The position numbers were made by a program, and so were the translations under genes. The notes under the pieces were generated by a model. It was not told the origin of the DNA and made no database searches. It saw only the letters and a program-made list of their open reading frames with translations. 64,000 nucleotides of DNA from Spirosoma aureum. Its GTDB lineage: Bacteria > Bacteroidota > Bacteroidia > Cytophagales > Spirosomataceae. Numbering within the stretch: the stretch's first letter is position 1; every line of letters begins with the position of its first letter. The stretch lies in contig NZ_CP050063.1 in the NCBI RefSeq assembly GCF_011604685.1, forward strand, positions 3,680,501 through 3,744,500, in the 5' to 3' direction. Positions 1-9,132 of the stretch are shown piece by piece.

Positions 1-857
1 TGTTTGATGAAGCCATTTTTAGTGGAAAAATGCGCCCTGCCATAATAGTACTACCAAATAGCCATACTCATTTTGAAGGTAGTTTTTATACGAATTCAGC
101 GTTGACTGGCAATTGGGCTGATTTTATTGCTAAAGATGTTGTACAATATATTGATAAGAAGTTCCGAACAATACCTGACAGAACTAGTAGGGGTTTAACG
201 GGCCTATCGATGGGTGGAAATGGGGCCCTTAAACTAGGAATGCTTTATAGTACTATTTTTAGTACTGTTTATGCTTTAAGCCCGGGAGGAATAAATTGGG
301 AAACTTATTTTTCTTTAACAAACCCCGCTTTTAAAGAAATTGAAATGGAAAAAAACGTAGAGGATATAATAAAACGATTTAATGACCTCAAAACTACCAA
401 GGCTAATTATTCCAGAAATCAAATCTTTTATGCTATTCTATTTGCTAATTTGGCAAGAATGTATTCACCCAATGAAAAAAAGCCACCTTTAAATGCAGAT
501 TTACCTGTTCATTACGTCGGTGACAGTATGACAGTAAACACAAATGTTCTAAAAAAATGGGAGGATAATCTTCCTTTTTATATGATCGATACTCATATAG
601 ATGCATTAAAAACCTTAACTGCGCTAAAATTGGATTGGGGCAGAAACGATAACTTGACTTGGATTCCAGTTACTTGTCTTCAATTTAGTAAAAAGTTGGA
701 GGCATATGGAATAAATCATTTTGCTGAGGAATATCAAGGTGGTCATAGCAACAGATTAGGCGGGCGGGATGGTAGGATATATAACGAAGTGCTTCCTTTT
801 TTTGACACTTATTTGAAATTTGACGAGAAGGCAAGTGTAACTGCCAAAAAAAATTAA
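1..857 (+). CDS. Putative esterase, alpha/beta hydrolase fold (5' truncated)
   Basis: The reading frame is open to the first base of the window, so the start lies upstream; the internal ATG at 30 is unlikely to be the true start because good esterase sequence (FDEAIFSGK) precedes it. The protein belongs to the esterase D / feruloyl-esterase-like alpha/beta hydrolase family. A nucleophile elbow GLSMGG follows the typical R-x-L/I-x-G region, and GGHSN near the C-terminus supplies the probable catalytic His. The Asp is probably in the DWGRNDN segment. Such enzymes cleave ester bonds, often acyl or feruloyl groups on plant glycans, and are usually exported; the signal peptide would be outside the window. 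The substrate cannot be deduced. No gene follows closely on the same strand. Confidence 0.8.
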   Translation, partial: FDEAIFSGKMRPAIIVLPNSHTHFEGSFYTNSALTGNWADFIAKDVVQYIDKKFRTIPDRTSRGLTGLSMGGNGALKLGMLYSTIFSTVYALSPGGINWETYFSLTNPAFKEIEMEKNVEDIIKRFNDLKTTKANYSRNQIFYAILFANLARMYSPNEKKPPLNADLPVHYVGDSMTVNTNVLKKWEDNLPFYMIDTHIDALKTLTALKLDWGRNDNLTWIPVTCLQFSKKLEAYGINHFAEEYQGGHSNRLGGRDGRIYNEVLPFFDTYLKFDEKASVTAKKN

Positions 858-1482
858 ACTAGTTACAACGAAGCTACTCATAATAGTATAAGTTATAGCT
901 GAACAAGGCAGGTTTCGGCTGACAACCAACGGATTAGAGTTAGGCAGGCTGTAAATTTCTAAGTGCATGGTTGATTCGCTCCTCACAAGAGAGTTTTCCG
1001 CTGACAGAACATAATTCTCGAAAGTAAGCAGGCATCCCAACGAAACAGGGGTGTAAGGGTTGAAAGTGGCTTTTGTTCAGTAACGTATCGTCCTTATCCA
1101 TCAGCCCCTGTTGTGGTTGAGTGGCCCCAACAACAAATAGCGTAGTAGTGGGCTTGCGTACGACAGCCAGCAAGGTTCCTACTTTTCAACCCCTTTCTAA
1201 CTACGTTTCGCTAAACGCTCCCAAGTAAGAGGACGGAATAATTATGCATCTGCTGCTGAAATGGTGCGGTTACTGAGCTTATGAACTTGTCAATTCCACA
1301 GCAAAGTGGGCCTCCATTGGTTGATTGACCAACTTTCGTTGCCTTAATGTAGATTCCTGGACGATTTTTGGTTATGTAAGCAGAAAATGCCAACTTGATG
1401 CAACCATTTGACTTTTTGGCTTTTAGGATTAATTCGAACAAGCTGGATCCATTTGATGCTTTCCGACACTAGCTCCAGCTTC
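858..1482. other. Intergenic region, no gene recognised
   Basis: The stretch holds two short open frames on the minus strand (around 940-1173 and 1211-1441). Neither has recognisable motifs, a good start context or a family resemblance I can name. They may be debris of an older element, given the IS and the truncated kinase just downstream, but the sequence alone does not show this. Confidence 0.3.
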
Positions 1483-2380
1483 ATGATCCGGTACGCCAGT
1501 TTGTTTTTAGTATTTGTTTCTCTCGTCTCGACGGGATTGTCTCAGCCGGTTTTTCAGATTCATTCCCTTCCTTCTGATGGTATTTTACTCAATAATGGCT
1601 GGCACTTCCACACAGGAGACAATCCAGCCTGGGCCAATCCCACGTTCAATGATTCGCAGTGGATGGTAATGAATCCGACGCAAGATATTAAAGCCGATTC
1701 CATTCTTTGGAAAGCTGGACAAGGTTGGTTTAGACTTCGATTCTCAATTGATGATTCACTTGCTAAGCAATCCCTTTCCCTGCTTATTCAGCAAACAGGG
1801 GCATCCCAGATTTTCCTGAACGGTCAATTAATTGGAAAGTTTGGTGATTTGGGGACCACAAACGAGCAAGTTCAAGCGGTTACGCCAGTTAATTCAGCCT
1901 TTATTGGCATGCCGGTTTGGCATTCCGGCCAACAAGTTTTAGCCATCCGATTTGCTATTCAAAAGGGCATTCCCTACATCGTTTTTGCCGACCGGCCAAA
2001 TACCGCTTTGTCCTTGCGGCTGATACAAACTAACCATCTTGGTCTACAATTAGAAGGCAATGTCAGCGTCTATTTTGATTTTCTACGGGCTGGCCTATAT
2101 TTCATCTTCTTCATCATTCACTTCGCCCTATTCTGGTTTAATTCATGGCAAAAATCGAATCGCTATTTCTTTCTGTATGCCCTACTGAATAGCATTAGTT
2201 GTGTATTGATTGGACTGGCTTATGAACAAGTTCACCTAGCAGCAACCCGAATGGTTTTTCTGATTAGCCTGAATCTTGTTTTTTTAGTAGGACAGCTATT
2301 TTTATTGACCGCTATTTATACCACTTTCAACCAACGGCGAGGGATTGTCTATTGGGGAATGGTTCTTTACGCGGTAGTTA
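1483..2380 (+). pseudogene. Membrane sensor (7TM-type) N-terminal fragment, interrupted by IS5-family element
   Basis: The ATG at 1483 opens a signal peptide (MIRYASLFLVFVSLVSTGLS). It is followed by a galactose-binding-like extracellular domain of about 180 residues (the GW.F..GD..AWA...FNDS.W pattern, then the GW.R..F segment) and several hydrophobic helices from about residue 205. This is the architecture of Bacteroidota sensor proteins with an extracellular domain, a 7TM segment and a cytosolic kinase. The frame runs into the left inverted repeat of the IS at 2381. Beyond the IS the frame would continue for only 22 codons before a stop at 3309-3311, and then the next gene ends at 3324. 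No histidine-kinase or GGDEF domain remains, so the output half has been deleted as well as disrupted. Confidence 0.75.
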
Positions 2381-3174
2381 GAACGTGTTGGGGAATAAAA
2401 TTTTGCGAACGGGTCAAATTCGTTGTGCATGATCTGAATGTTCATTAAATACAGCCAGCCAACCGAAGAAGATAAGCTATATTCGTAATCTTTGACGACA
2501 CGACGAAAAAAATTAGTCCAGGCAATACTACGTTCAACGACCCAACGCTTGGCAACGGGCACAAAACCTCGAGCCGATTCGGGCCGCGAAGCTTTCTCAA
2601 AGTCAATGCTCCAATTTGCTAATTCTTGGGCAAAAACGCCATTGTAAGACTGATCGCCATACACTTTCTCTAAGCGTTGGCCCGCTCGCCAACGGATGTC
2701 GCCAATCAAGGAAACAGCACCAGGGCCATCCGCTTGCTTGGCCGGATGCACATCAGCCATCCAAAGTCGCCCTTGAGTATCAACGACAAGTTGTCGTTTG
2801 CGGCCGTTGACTCGTTTGTGAGCGTCTGTGCCCCGGTATTCACCAATCATAGGACTCAACTTAACGCTCTGTGAATCCATACATACAACGGAGGGATAGA
2901 CTTCTTTTTTGACCCGCTTACGATCCAGTTGATTCAAGGCTAAGTTGATTCGTTCGAAGGTCCCATCTTGCTTCCATTGCTGAAAATAGTAGTAAACGGC
3001 CTGCCAGTTAGGCCATTCTTCAGGCAGATTACGCCATTGGCAGCCTGTTCGCAGGAGCCATAAAATGATGTTGATGATCTGCCGAACATCATGGTTTCGT
3101 TTGCGTTTAAGATTGAAAAAAGGCGAAATTGCGGCCCATTGAGAGTCGGTCAGTTTCGAAAACTGTTTGGTCAT
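2302..3174 (-). CDS. IS5-family transposase (DDE type)
   Basis: This is the transposase of the surrounding IS. The N-terminal DUF4096-type helix-turn-helix region (LTDSQWAAISPFF, GCQWRNLPEEWPNWQAV) is followed by the DDE catalytic domain: the first Asp in VCMDSQSVK, the second in YGDQSYNG and the Glu in RWVVERSIAW. The start at 3174 (MTKQFSKLTDSQW) matches the usual family N-terminus; an in-frame upstream ATG at 3216 would add 14 residues. Oddly, the frame has no stop inside the element. It reads through the terminal inverted repeat and about 26 codons of antisense kinase sequence before stopping at 2302. The last native residues are therefore probably around FDPFAKFYSPTR. Confidence 0.88.
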   Translation of the reverse strand: MTKQFSKLTDSQWAAISPFFNLKRKRNHDVRQIINIILWLLRTGCQWRNLPEEWPNWQAVYYYFQQWKQDGTFERINLALNQLDRKRVKKEVYPSVVCMDSQSVKLSPMIGEYRGTDAHKRVNGRKRQLVVDTQGRLWMADVHPAKQADGPGAVSLIGDIRWRAGQRLEKVYGDQSYNGVFAQELANWSIDFEKASRPESARGFVPVAKRWVVERSIAWTNFFRRVVKDYEYSLSSSVGWLYLMNIQIMHNEFDPFAKFYSPTRSNYRVKNHSPIDNPSPLVESGINSGQ

Positions 3175-3241
3175 GTCTTTGCATTTTGGTCGATACAAAG
3201 TTGGCACGACTTTCAACCTTTCTTAATTCCCCAACACGTTC
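2381..3241. mobile_element. IS5-family insertion sequence (IS427-like), 861 bp
   Basis: The ends are 16-bp perfect inverted repeats, GAACGTGTTGGGGAAT at 2381-2396 and its complement at 3226-3241. Each is flanked by TA (2379-2380 and 3242-3243), consistent with a TA target duplication. The element carries one transposase gene on the minus strand. The near-perfect repeats and intact transposase suggest a recent insertion. It sits inside a sensor gene, and the distal part of that gene is missing. Confidence 0.88.
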
Positions 3242-3323
3242 TAAATTCGAATTAAAAATCTCCAAATGTCAGGATTCGAACAAATTAAGGGCTCAAATAA
3301 ACCTTTTTTAGACAAGGTGCCAG

Positions 3324-6300
3324 TTATTTCTTGATGATTCTCATCGATTGCTGTTGGGTTTCGGTAATTGCCTGCAGAATTAATACATTTGAAGGAGTTG
3401 AATTTACAGTGAAAGTCTGGATCACTTCGCTTTGGGCCTGCTCAATCCGTCGGCTTTCAATCACCTCACCCGTTACATTGGATAAAACCAGTTGCAATAG
3501 TTGCGCTTCCGCCCCCTGAATTAATACGCGTAGCTGCTCCTCGACCGGATTACCCAGTACCGTTACGATTAAGGGAGTCACCCATTCCTCGGCTCTCATT
3601 CGGGACCGACCACAGCTGGCTTTCAAATCCCACACATACTGAACAGTAACCCCATTCTGACGAGCATAAAGTGTGAAGGGGGGGGTATCACTGGCTGTTC
3701 GGCTTTCTTTATCGACAAACTGGGCCGGATTGGTGGTCCAACCCGTGATGCCAGGCGCCATGTACTCGATCGGTGAGCCGTTGCCTCCGCTGGTTTGGAA
3801 GGTAATGGCTCCACTGGCACAGTTGTAAACAGGAGCAATCAGGGTTAGTGTGCCCGTGGAGCCAGGTTCACTGATGATCCAGTTACCGACTGTGGAGGCT
3901 GACAGGTTCGCTGAGTTCGTGGCTGTGACAGTCAGAGAACCCGTACCCGCAGCAAGCGGAGTACCGGTGATGGCCAGGCTGTTGGGCGCTCCATTCAGAC
4001 CATTGGGCAGGCCAGTATAACTATAGCTCAGAGCTAGCCCAGCCGGGTCCTGAAAGACATTGGCCGAATAGGCAAGACTGGTGGCCCGGCTGCCACTCAG
4101 GCCAGGCAGACTTCCAGTGACCAGGGGGGCACTGGGGGGAGGAGGATTGACGCTACAGGTCTGCTGCCGGGACCATATATACGTAACGGCAGTACCACTC
4201 TGACGAGCATAAAGTGTGAAGGGGGGGGTATCACCGGCCGTTCGTGCTTCCGAATCCAGGTATTGATTGGGATTGGTGGTCCAACCCGTGATGCCAGGCG
4301 CCATGTACTCGATCGGTGAGCCGTTGCCTCCGCTGGTTTGGAAGGTAATGGCTCCACTGGCACAGTTGTAAACAGGGGCAACCAGGGTTAGTGTGCCCGT
4401 GGAGCCAGGTTCACTGATGATCCAGTTACCGACTGTGGAGGCTGACAGGTTCGCTGAGTTCGTGGCTGTGACAGTCAGAGAACCCGTACCCGCAGCAAGC
4501 GGAGTACCGGTGATGGCCAGGCTGTTGGGCGCTCCATTCAGACCATTGGGCAGGCCAGTATAACTATAGCTCAGAGCTAGCCCAGCCGGGTCCTGAAAGA
4601 CATTGGCCGAATAGGCAAGACTGGTGGCCCGGCTGCCACTCAGGCCAGGCAGACTTCCAGTGACCAGGGGGGCACTGGGGGGAGGAGGATTGACGCTACA
4701 GGTCTGCTGCCGGGACCATATATACGTAACGGCAGTACCACTCTGACGAGCATAAAGTGTGAAGGGGGGGGTATCACCGGCCGTTCGTGCTTCCGAATCC
4801 AGGTACTGATTGGGATTGGTGGTCCAACCCGTGATGCCAGGCGCCATGTACTCGATCGGTGAGCCGTTGCCTCCGCTGGTTTGGAAGGTAATGGCTCCAC
4901 TGGCACAGTTGTAAACAGGGGCAACCAGGGTCAGTGTGCCCCCGATTTCAATAGGCTCTAAGCTAGTCACCGTAATAACGTCTGATGGTTCACCCATTAT
5001 TGCCGGTGAGGTTTGTGACACTCTTAACCGATAGCGTCCATTATAATGATTGGGTATCTGTACGCCAATCGAGGAATTATTTGTTGAAGTGGCCAGTCGT
5101 TCAACGAACTGACCATTTTCCGTCAATGCATCGACGATAAATTGACTCCCTAGGTTGGTAGGTGCCGTAGTCATGAAGGGAACTGTTACAGACTGACCAC
5201 CTTTCACTGTAAAAGGAAAAATGTAGCCTGTTGAAATCAAAGCAGAAGTTCTTGGCTGTGAGGGGGTTGATGAGACGAAGAAGGAAGTATTTAAATAGTT
5301 CATCCAATAATCAGCTAACCAAGGATAACTACCGATTGAAAAATGCATTCCATCACGTCGATAATCTGCTTTAAAAGAATCAGTTTCTGGACCAGGAAAC
5401 ACATTACTGACACTGGAAATGATCTGATTCTGTGCAGCAATAATAGCCGGATCAGTTTCATGATTAGTGTACTCAACACCAAATTGAGCCGATATATAGG
5501 AAACCCGGCTAACTATCCAGGCAATATTCATTCCTGATTGAGATCGTGATTTGTTAATGATTGTCAGGTAGTTTTGATACTCCTCGGTTTGGCCACGGTA
5601 GTAATTATCTGATTCGCCCTGGTGCCACAATACTGCCCTAATACCATATCGCTTAACATAGTGCAAAATTGAAGCCCCTACAGCTCGATATGGTATATTT
5701 TGATTCCAGGGTCGACCATCGACATATTCAGCACCATTGGCAGCTTCTGCCCAGTTTTTACTGGATGAACCTGGATACGACGCTCCCAGAAACAGGACAG
5801 GAACATTCAATTGGGCTACCAGCCGATCACCTAGCCCTCCCCATATAAATAAAGGTGCTGCTGGACCGGAATGTGTCCCAAATCCAGCTTGTGTAAACGT
5901 TTTGGGTAAATCCGATTCCGAAAACTGTCCCAAACCACCAATCCAGTAGTTTACTACATTGACCCGGTCGTCCTGCGCGGGCAGAGCATCATTTTCATTT
6001 CCATAATTATTCGACTGGCCAGCGGTAATGAAAACTTCCCCAACTCCAACCCGATCAACTGTCCAATATCCGACTTGAACTCCATTTGCCAGCGCACGAA
6101 CGTCCAGATCATACCAGCCACCAGAGCCTGAAAGCGAACCCACAAAAGAACTTCCTGTTACAATAGCGTTGATCGTGGTCCAATCCTGAGCTTGGCCTCC
6201 TTGCCTGACTCGTAATCGAGCCTCTAGTAGCGTTGTATTCGAGGGGCAATTTCCAGCGATACTAATGATTGCCTTATTGACATTATCTCGCTGAAATATT

Positions 6301-6395
6301 GAACGAGTAGTAGGCATGGTAAGCTGAGCACAGACGCAAAAGGGGAATAAAATTACCCAAAACAGCGAAATATAAAAGCGAAGACATGTTTCCAT
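3324..6395 (-). CDS. Secreted SGNH/SASA-type esterase with Ig-like repeats and C-terminal sorting tail
   Basis: The protein has 1023 residues. A signal peptide ends at about residue 23 (VCAQ). Residues about 110-370 form a sialate-O-acetylesterase-like (SASA, SGNH superfamily) catalytic domain: nucleophile block AGQSN (Ser128), WHQGESD (257-263) and the catalytic pair in DGMH (Asp348, His351). This points to removal of acetyl or other ester groups from polysaccharides. From about residue 487 to the C-terminus there are three copies of the cysteine-flanked GGNGSPIEY domain, separated by two putative-Ig (He_PIG-like) modules. A tail of about 80 residues (VLGNPVEEQLRV to MRIIKK) resembles type IX secretion sorting domains. 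The gene is monocistronic, with a CTGAT-N4-ATCAG site 215 bp upstream. It is intact despite three G8/C8 tracts. Confidence 0.82.
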   Translation of the reverse strand: METCLRFYISLFWVILFPFCVCAQLTMPTTRSIFQRDNVNKAIISIAGNCPSNTTLLEARLRVRQGGQAQDWTTINAIVTGSSFVGSLSGSGGWYDLDVRALANGVQVGYWTVDRVGVGEVFITAGQSNNYGNENDALPAQDDRVNVVNYWIGGLGQFSESDLPKTFTQAGFGTHSGPAAPLFIWGGLGDRLVAQLNVPVLFLGASYPGSSSKNWAEAANGAEYVDGRPWNQNIPYRAVGASILHYVKRYGIRAVLWHQGESDNYYRGQTEEYQNYLTIINKSRSQSGMNIAWIVSRVSYISAQFGVEYTNHETDPAIIAAQNQIISSVSNVFPGPETDSFKADYRRDGMHFSIGSYPWLADYWMNYLNTSFFVSSTPSQPRTSALISTGYIFPFTVKGGQSVTVPFMTTAPTNLGSQFIVDALTENGQFVERLATSTNNSSIGVQIPNHYNGRYRLRVSQTSPAIMGEPSDVITVTSLEPIEIGGTLTLVAPVYNCASGAITFQTSGGNGSPIEYMAPGITGWTTNPNQYLDSEARTAGDTPPFTLYARQSGTAVTYIWSRQQTCSVNPPPPSAPLVTGSLPGLSGSRATSLAYSANVFQDPAGLALSYSYTGLPNGLNGAPNSLAITGTPLAAGTGSLTVTATNSANLSASTVGNWIISEPGSTGTLTLVAPVYNCASGAITFQTSGGNGSPIEYMAPGITGWTTNPNQYLDSEARTAGDTPPFTLYARQSGTAVTYIWSRQQTCSVNPPPPSAPLVTGSLPGLSGSRATSLAYSANVFQDPAGLALSYSYTGLPNGLNGAPNSLAITGTPLAAGTGSLTVTATNSANLSASTVGNWIISEPGSTGTLTLIAPVYNCASGAITFQTSGGNGSPIEYMAPGITGWTTNPAQFVDKESRTASDTPPFTLYARQNGVTVQYVWDLKASCGRSRMRAEEWVTPLIVTVLGNPVEEQLRVLIQGAEAQLLQLVLSNVTGEVIESRRIEQAQSEVIQTFTVNSTPSNVLILQAITETQQQSMRIIKK
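3841..4926. repeat. Two 543-bp tandem repeats inside the SASA-type esterase gene
   Basis: Units 3841-4383 and 4384-4926 are nearly identical; visible differences are single substitutions such as TATTGATT versus TACTGATT. 543 bp is 181 codons, so the reading frame is kept. Each unit encodes one cysteine-flanked domain plus one Ig-like module. A third, more diverged domain copy lies at about 3600-3840. The near-identity at DNA level implies a recent duplication or gene conversion, so copy number may differ between isolates. Confidence 0.92.
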
Positions 6396-6609
6396 TTATT
6401 GGGATGAATTAAACGCTATAACAAGTAGATCAGTTGCTATAAAAAACCTATTCTCACAAGGAAGTCACAAAACTTTTTTAGGCATATGGCTAATGAGGAT
6501 AATTCAAGTAAATGATAATTAATACATACAGCTGGAATTAATGAAGGGGTTTAATATGCTTGTAGCTGTTAACCAGACGTAAAAGTGAGGGAAGAGAAAT
6601 TTCGCTCAA

Positions 6610-6623
6610 CTGATACTGATCAG
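6610..6623. promoter_or_regulatory. CTGAT-N4-ATCAG palindrome (candidate CRP/FNR-type operator)
   Basis: The site is CTGATACTGATCAG, an exact member of the motif found at three other intergenic places in this window. It lies between the leftward esterase gene (215 bp upstream of its start at 6395) and the 3' end of the adhP pseudogene. The esterase gene is the only adjacent gene that it could activate. The rest of 6396-6720 contains no gene. Confidence 0.45.
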
Positions 6624-6724
6624 CCATTTTCCTAATTCTGGATAGACGCCACCTTCAGAATAATCAGCTTAGCGGCTGATCCAAATTCTGATCATTGACA
6701 ATCCAAACGAGGCTGCTAGTGGTA

Positions 6725-7603
6725 AGTATAATTATGGATCAATTTGTCACCATCAAATCACATCTATGTTTATGTTGGCCTCCATACCTGCAGATGTATT
6801 CAGGTCGAAATCACCAAGTGTCTGCCCGGCCAATGGTATTGTACAGTGGACACAACATCACGACGCCCTAAGCAAAATCGGACCGGGAAACTGCCATTAC
6901 CAGCAAACCGTGTGGCCCATTTTATTCGTTGCTGGATCACAGCAATCGGGACTTTGTTGGTCACATTTATCACCAATTCCGCCCCAACTCTTTTCGCCAG
7001 TTCTAATTTGTCGTTTTGACGGCGGCAATCCGCTGACCCATAACTTTAACGTATTGAATGGTCATATTGCCCAGGCAGTCAAAGATGTCTGATATAACAA
7101 CGCACTGGCCGGGCTTGACTTCGGTTTCATTCAAGCCTTTATAGACCGTAACGCCTGCGCACAAAATAGGTGAAGCTTCCTCGAACGACAGCGAATCGGG
7201 TAAGCGACCTACCTGCGTATTTAGGATCAGCCAGTACGTAGTCTGTATGACTTCCCTGAACTGAATTGCTTGTATTCTGCTGGTTTTCGCAGCGCGTTTT
7301 CCTGCCTCTTAAACAGTGTTCGCAATGAGCACAGGCAGTATAAGGCTATGGAACGCTTACCTGGTCACCCACTTAAACCTGGGTGACGCCATCGCCCATC
7401 GCTACAACAGTGCCCACGATCGCATGGCCCGGAAATACTGGCAAGGTGACCTAAATGGGCCAGTCGCCGTTGATTCCAGGCAAATCGGTATGACAAACGC
7501 CACAGGCTGCCACTTTCACTAAAATCCGACCCGGGCTGCGATGGAACAGATATGTCTTCCATCTGTAGTGGTTACCCGTAAGCCGGGTAACCACTACTTT
7601 CAT
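6725..7603 (-). pseudogene. adhP: Zinc-dependent alcohol dehydrogenase (AdhP-like), heavily decayed
   Basis: Translated on the minus strand in three frames, the region gives a recognisable zinc alcohol dehydrogenase. In order it shows [20 protein letters not shown] (the catalytic-zinc Cys region), PVFPGHAIVG (normally PGHE), a structural-zinc Cys cluster (ACAHCEHC), ILCAGVTVYKGL and a cofactor-domain stretch KPGQCVVISD. It is broken by in-frame stops (after GDWPI and after GVTQV) and several frameshifts, and its C-terminal third is barely recognisable. AdhP normally reduces acetaldehyde to ethanol during fermentation. The ATG at 7603 is the likely original start, and an FNR-like site lies 124-137 bp upstream. 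The loss removes an ethanol-forming step from this stress region. Confidence 0.8.
7565..7597. repeat. Perfect 14-bp hairpin at the start of the adhP pseudogene
   Basis: GTAGTGGTTACCCG at 7565-7578 and its exact complement at 7584-7597 are separated by a 5-base loop, TAAGC. It lies within the first codons of the dead adhP, where normal genes have no such structure. One arm may be a templated copy of the other. No T-run follows on either strand, so a terminator is unlikely. Confidence 0.75.
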
Positions 7604-7718
7604 CATCCTTGTTATCATGGTGTGGAAAAGCAGGACTAATAATGGTGTATCCGCTACATAAAAATTCCGTTGGGCAAAAGTAGGTGACTACATGTGGGGA
7701 GTACATGCTTAGAATCAG

Positions 7719-7748
7719 GAGCCTGCTTGATTAAGATCAAGCAGGCTC
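7719..7748. promoter_or_regulatory. 13-bp hairpin containing a perfect TTGAT-N4-ATCAA (FNR-like) box
   Basis: The arms GAGCCTGCTTGAT (7719-7731) and ATCAAGCAGGCTC (7736-7748) are perfectly complementary with a TAAG loop. The core TTGATTAAGATCAA at 7727-7740 is an exact match to the FNR consensus. It stands 124-137 bp before the adhP pseudogene start, a sensible place for anaerobic control of an alcohol dehydrogenase. It is also 68-97 bp beyond the stop of the leftward gene ending at 7816, so a transcription-terminator role is the alternative; however, only a weak T-run follows. Confidence 0.5.
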
Positions 7749-7815
7749 TTGCCCGACAACATAGTCTAAGCATCAAAGGTGTTTGAGTTTGAACTCTTTG
7801 GTGCTTATAGTGTAA

Positions 7816-9132
7816 TTACTTTTGAATAATTTTAAGCGATTTACGCTGGGTAGGCGTTGTCACCTGTAATAGCAATATCCCCGATTGGCTCTGGTTCACC
7901 TGAAAGCGTTGTATCTCATCTTTTCCGGCCCGCTCAATACGTCGGTTTTCAATCAAGCGGCCCTGTAAATCGCTCAATCTGAGTTGCACAGTCTGATCAT
8001 CTGCTCCTTGAATCAATACGTTTAGATGCTCCTGAACCGGATTGCCCAGCACGGTTAGTATTAACTCGGTCTTAGACTCCGGTACACCTAATCGTACCCG
8101 ACCGCAGGCAGCTTTTAGATCCCAGTTATAAGTCACTGTGATGCCGTTTTGGCGGGCTTCCAGCGTAAAGGGTTTGACGTCGTTAGCCGTACGGCTCTCT
8201 TTATCGACGAACTGGTCGGGATTGGTCGTCCAGCCGGTGATGCCGGGTGCCGCCCGGAATTCAATGGGGGAGCCATCGCCACCACTGGTGTTGAAATGAA
8301 ACGCTCCACTCTGACAGTTGTATGTCGGGGCCAGTAATTTTAAGGGCAGTTGCGTTAAACAATGCGCGCGCAGATCCCAGTTATAAGTCACTGTGATGCC
8401 GTTTTGGCGGGCTTCCAGCGTAAAGGGTTTGACGTCGTTAGCCGTACGGCTCTCTTTATCAACGAACTGGTCGGGATTGGTCGTCCAGCCGGTGATGCCG
8501 GGTGCCGCCCGGAATTCAATGGGGGAGCCATCGCCACCACTGGTGTTGAAATGAAACGCCCCCGTTTCACAGTTGTATGTCGGGGCCAGCAGCGAAATAG
8601 GTTGATTTGGCAGAGCGGCTCCCAAACGGGCTATCCACAGATCACCGTTACCGTGGTTGTTGCTTAGTTCACCAGCCATGGATTCTGTTGAGCCGGTAAC
8701 CATAAAGCTTCCGTCATTGGTTTTTACAATCCCCCGAATTGTTCCAGCGCCTAGGTAGCCATATGGTTTCTGCCAGAGTAGATCACCCGTGCCACTCAGT
8801 TTGAATAACCAGCCACCACCTCCCGTTTTCCCGGCAATATCCCCATCCGTTGAGCCTGTTGAACCGGCAAACACATAACCGCCATCATCGGTCGTCGTTA
8901 TAGCATACACATTGTCCTCTTCGCTGCCGCCCAGATTTTTTTGCCAAACCAAATCGCCCGTGCTGGTAAGTCTTATTACCCATGCATCTCCTTTTCTAAA
9001 TGAGTTGCTGCTACCCGCAACAATGCAACCACCGTCAGGGGTAGCCGCTAAGGCATTGGCCTGTTCGAAGTATCCCGGCCCGCTTATTATTTTTTGCCAG
9101 AGTAAATCACCCCAACTCGTTAACTTAGCCAC
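7816..9132 (-). CDS. C-terminal part of a giant secreted beta-propeller protein (frameshifted from the upstream frame)
   Basis: This 438-codon frame has no signal peptide and opens on a GTG in the middle of a propeller repeat (FFVAKLTSWGDLLWQK), so it is the downstream half of the gene that begins at 11576. It contains propeller repeats of the kind DGG[YC][VI]..G.[ST].S..GD, two copies of the cysteine-flanked GGDGSPIEF domain, and a C-terminal sorting-like tail (VLGNPVQEHLNV to LKIIQK). Adding one G to the G6 run at 9234-9239 joins it seamlessly to the upstream part (TIGGAGWEYAF...). It would not be exported if translated alone. A weak hairpin at 7769-7806 may terminate the transcript. Confidence 0.7.
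   Translation of the reverse strand: MAKLTSWGDLLWQKIISGPGYFEQANALAATPDGGCIVAGSSNSFRKGDAWVIRLTSTGDLVWQKNLGGSEEDNVYAITTTDDGGYVFAGSTGSTDGDIAGKTGGGGWLFKLSGTGDLLWQKPYGYLGAGTIRGIVKTNDGSFMVTGSTESMAGELSNNHGNGDLWIARLGAALPNQPISLLAPTYNCETGAFHFNTSGGDGSPIEFRAAPGITGWTTNPDQFVDKESRTANDVKPFTLEARQNGITVTYNWDLRAHCLTQLPLKLLAPTYNCQSGAFHFNTSGGDGSPIEFRAAPGITGWTTNPDQFVDKESRTANDVKPFTLEARQNGITVTYNWDLKAACGRVRLGVPESKTELILTVLGNPVQEHLNVLIQGADDQTVQLRLSDLQGRLIENRRIERAGKDEIQRFQVNQSQSGILLLQVTTPTQRKSLKIIQK

Noticed and set aside
2616-2874. Open frames on the plus strand inside the transposase gene
   Set aside because: They are antisense shadows of the transposase with no own motifs.
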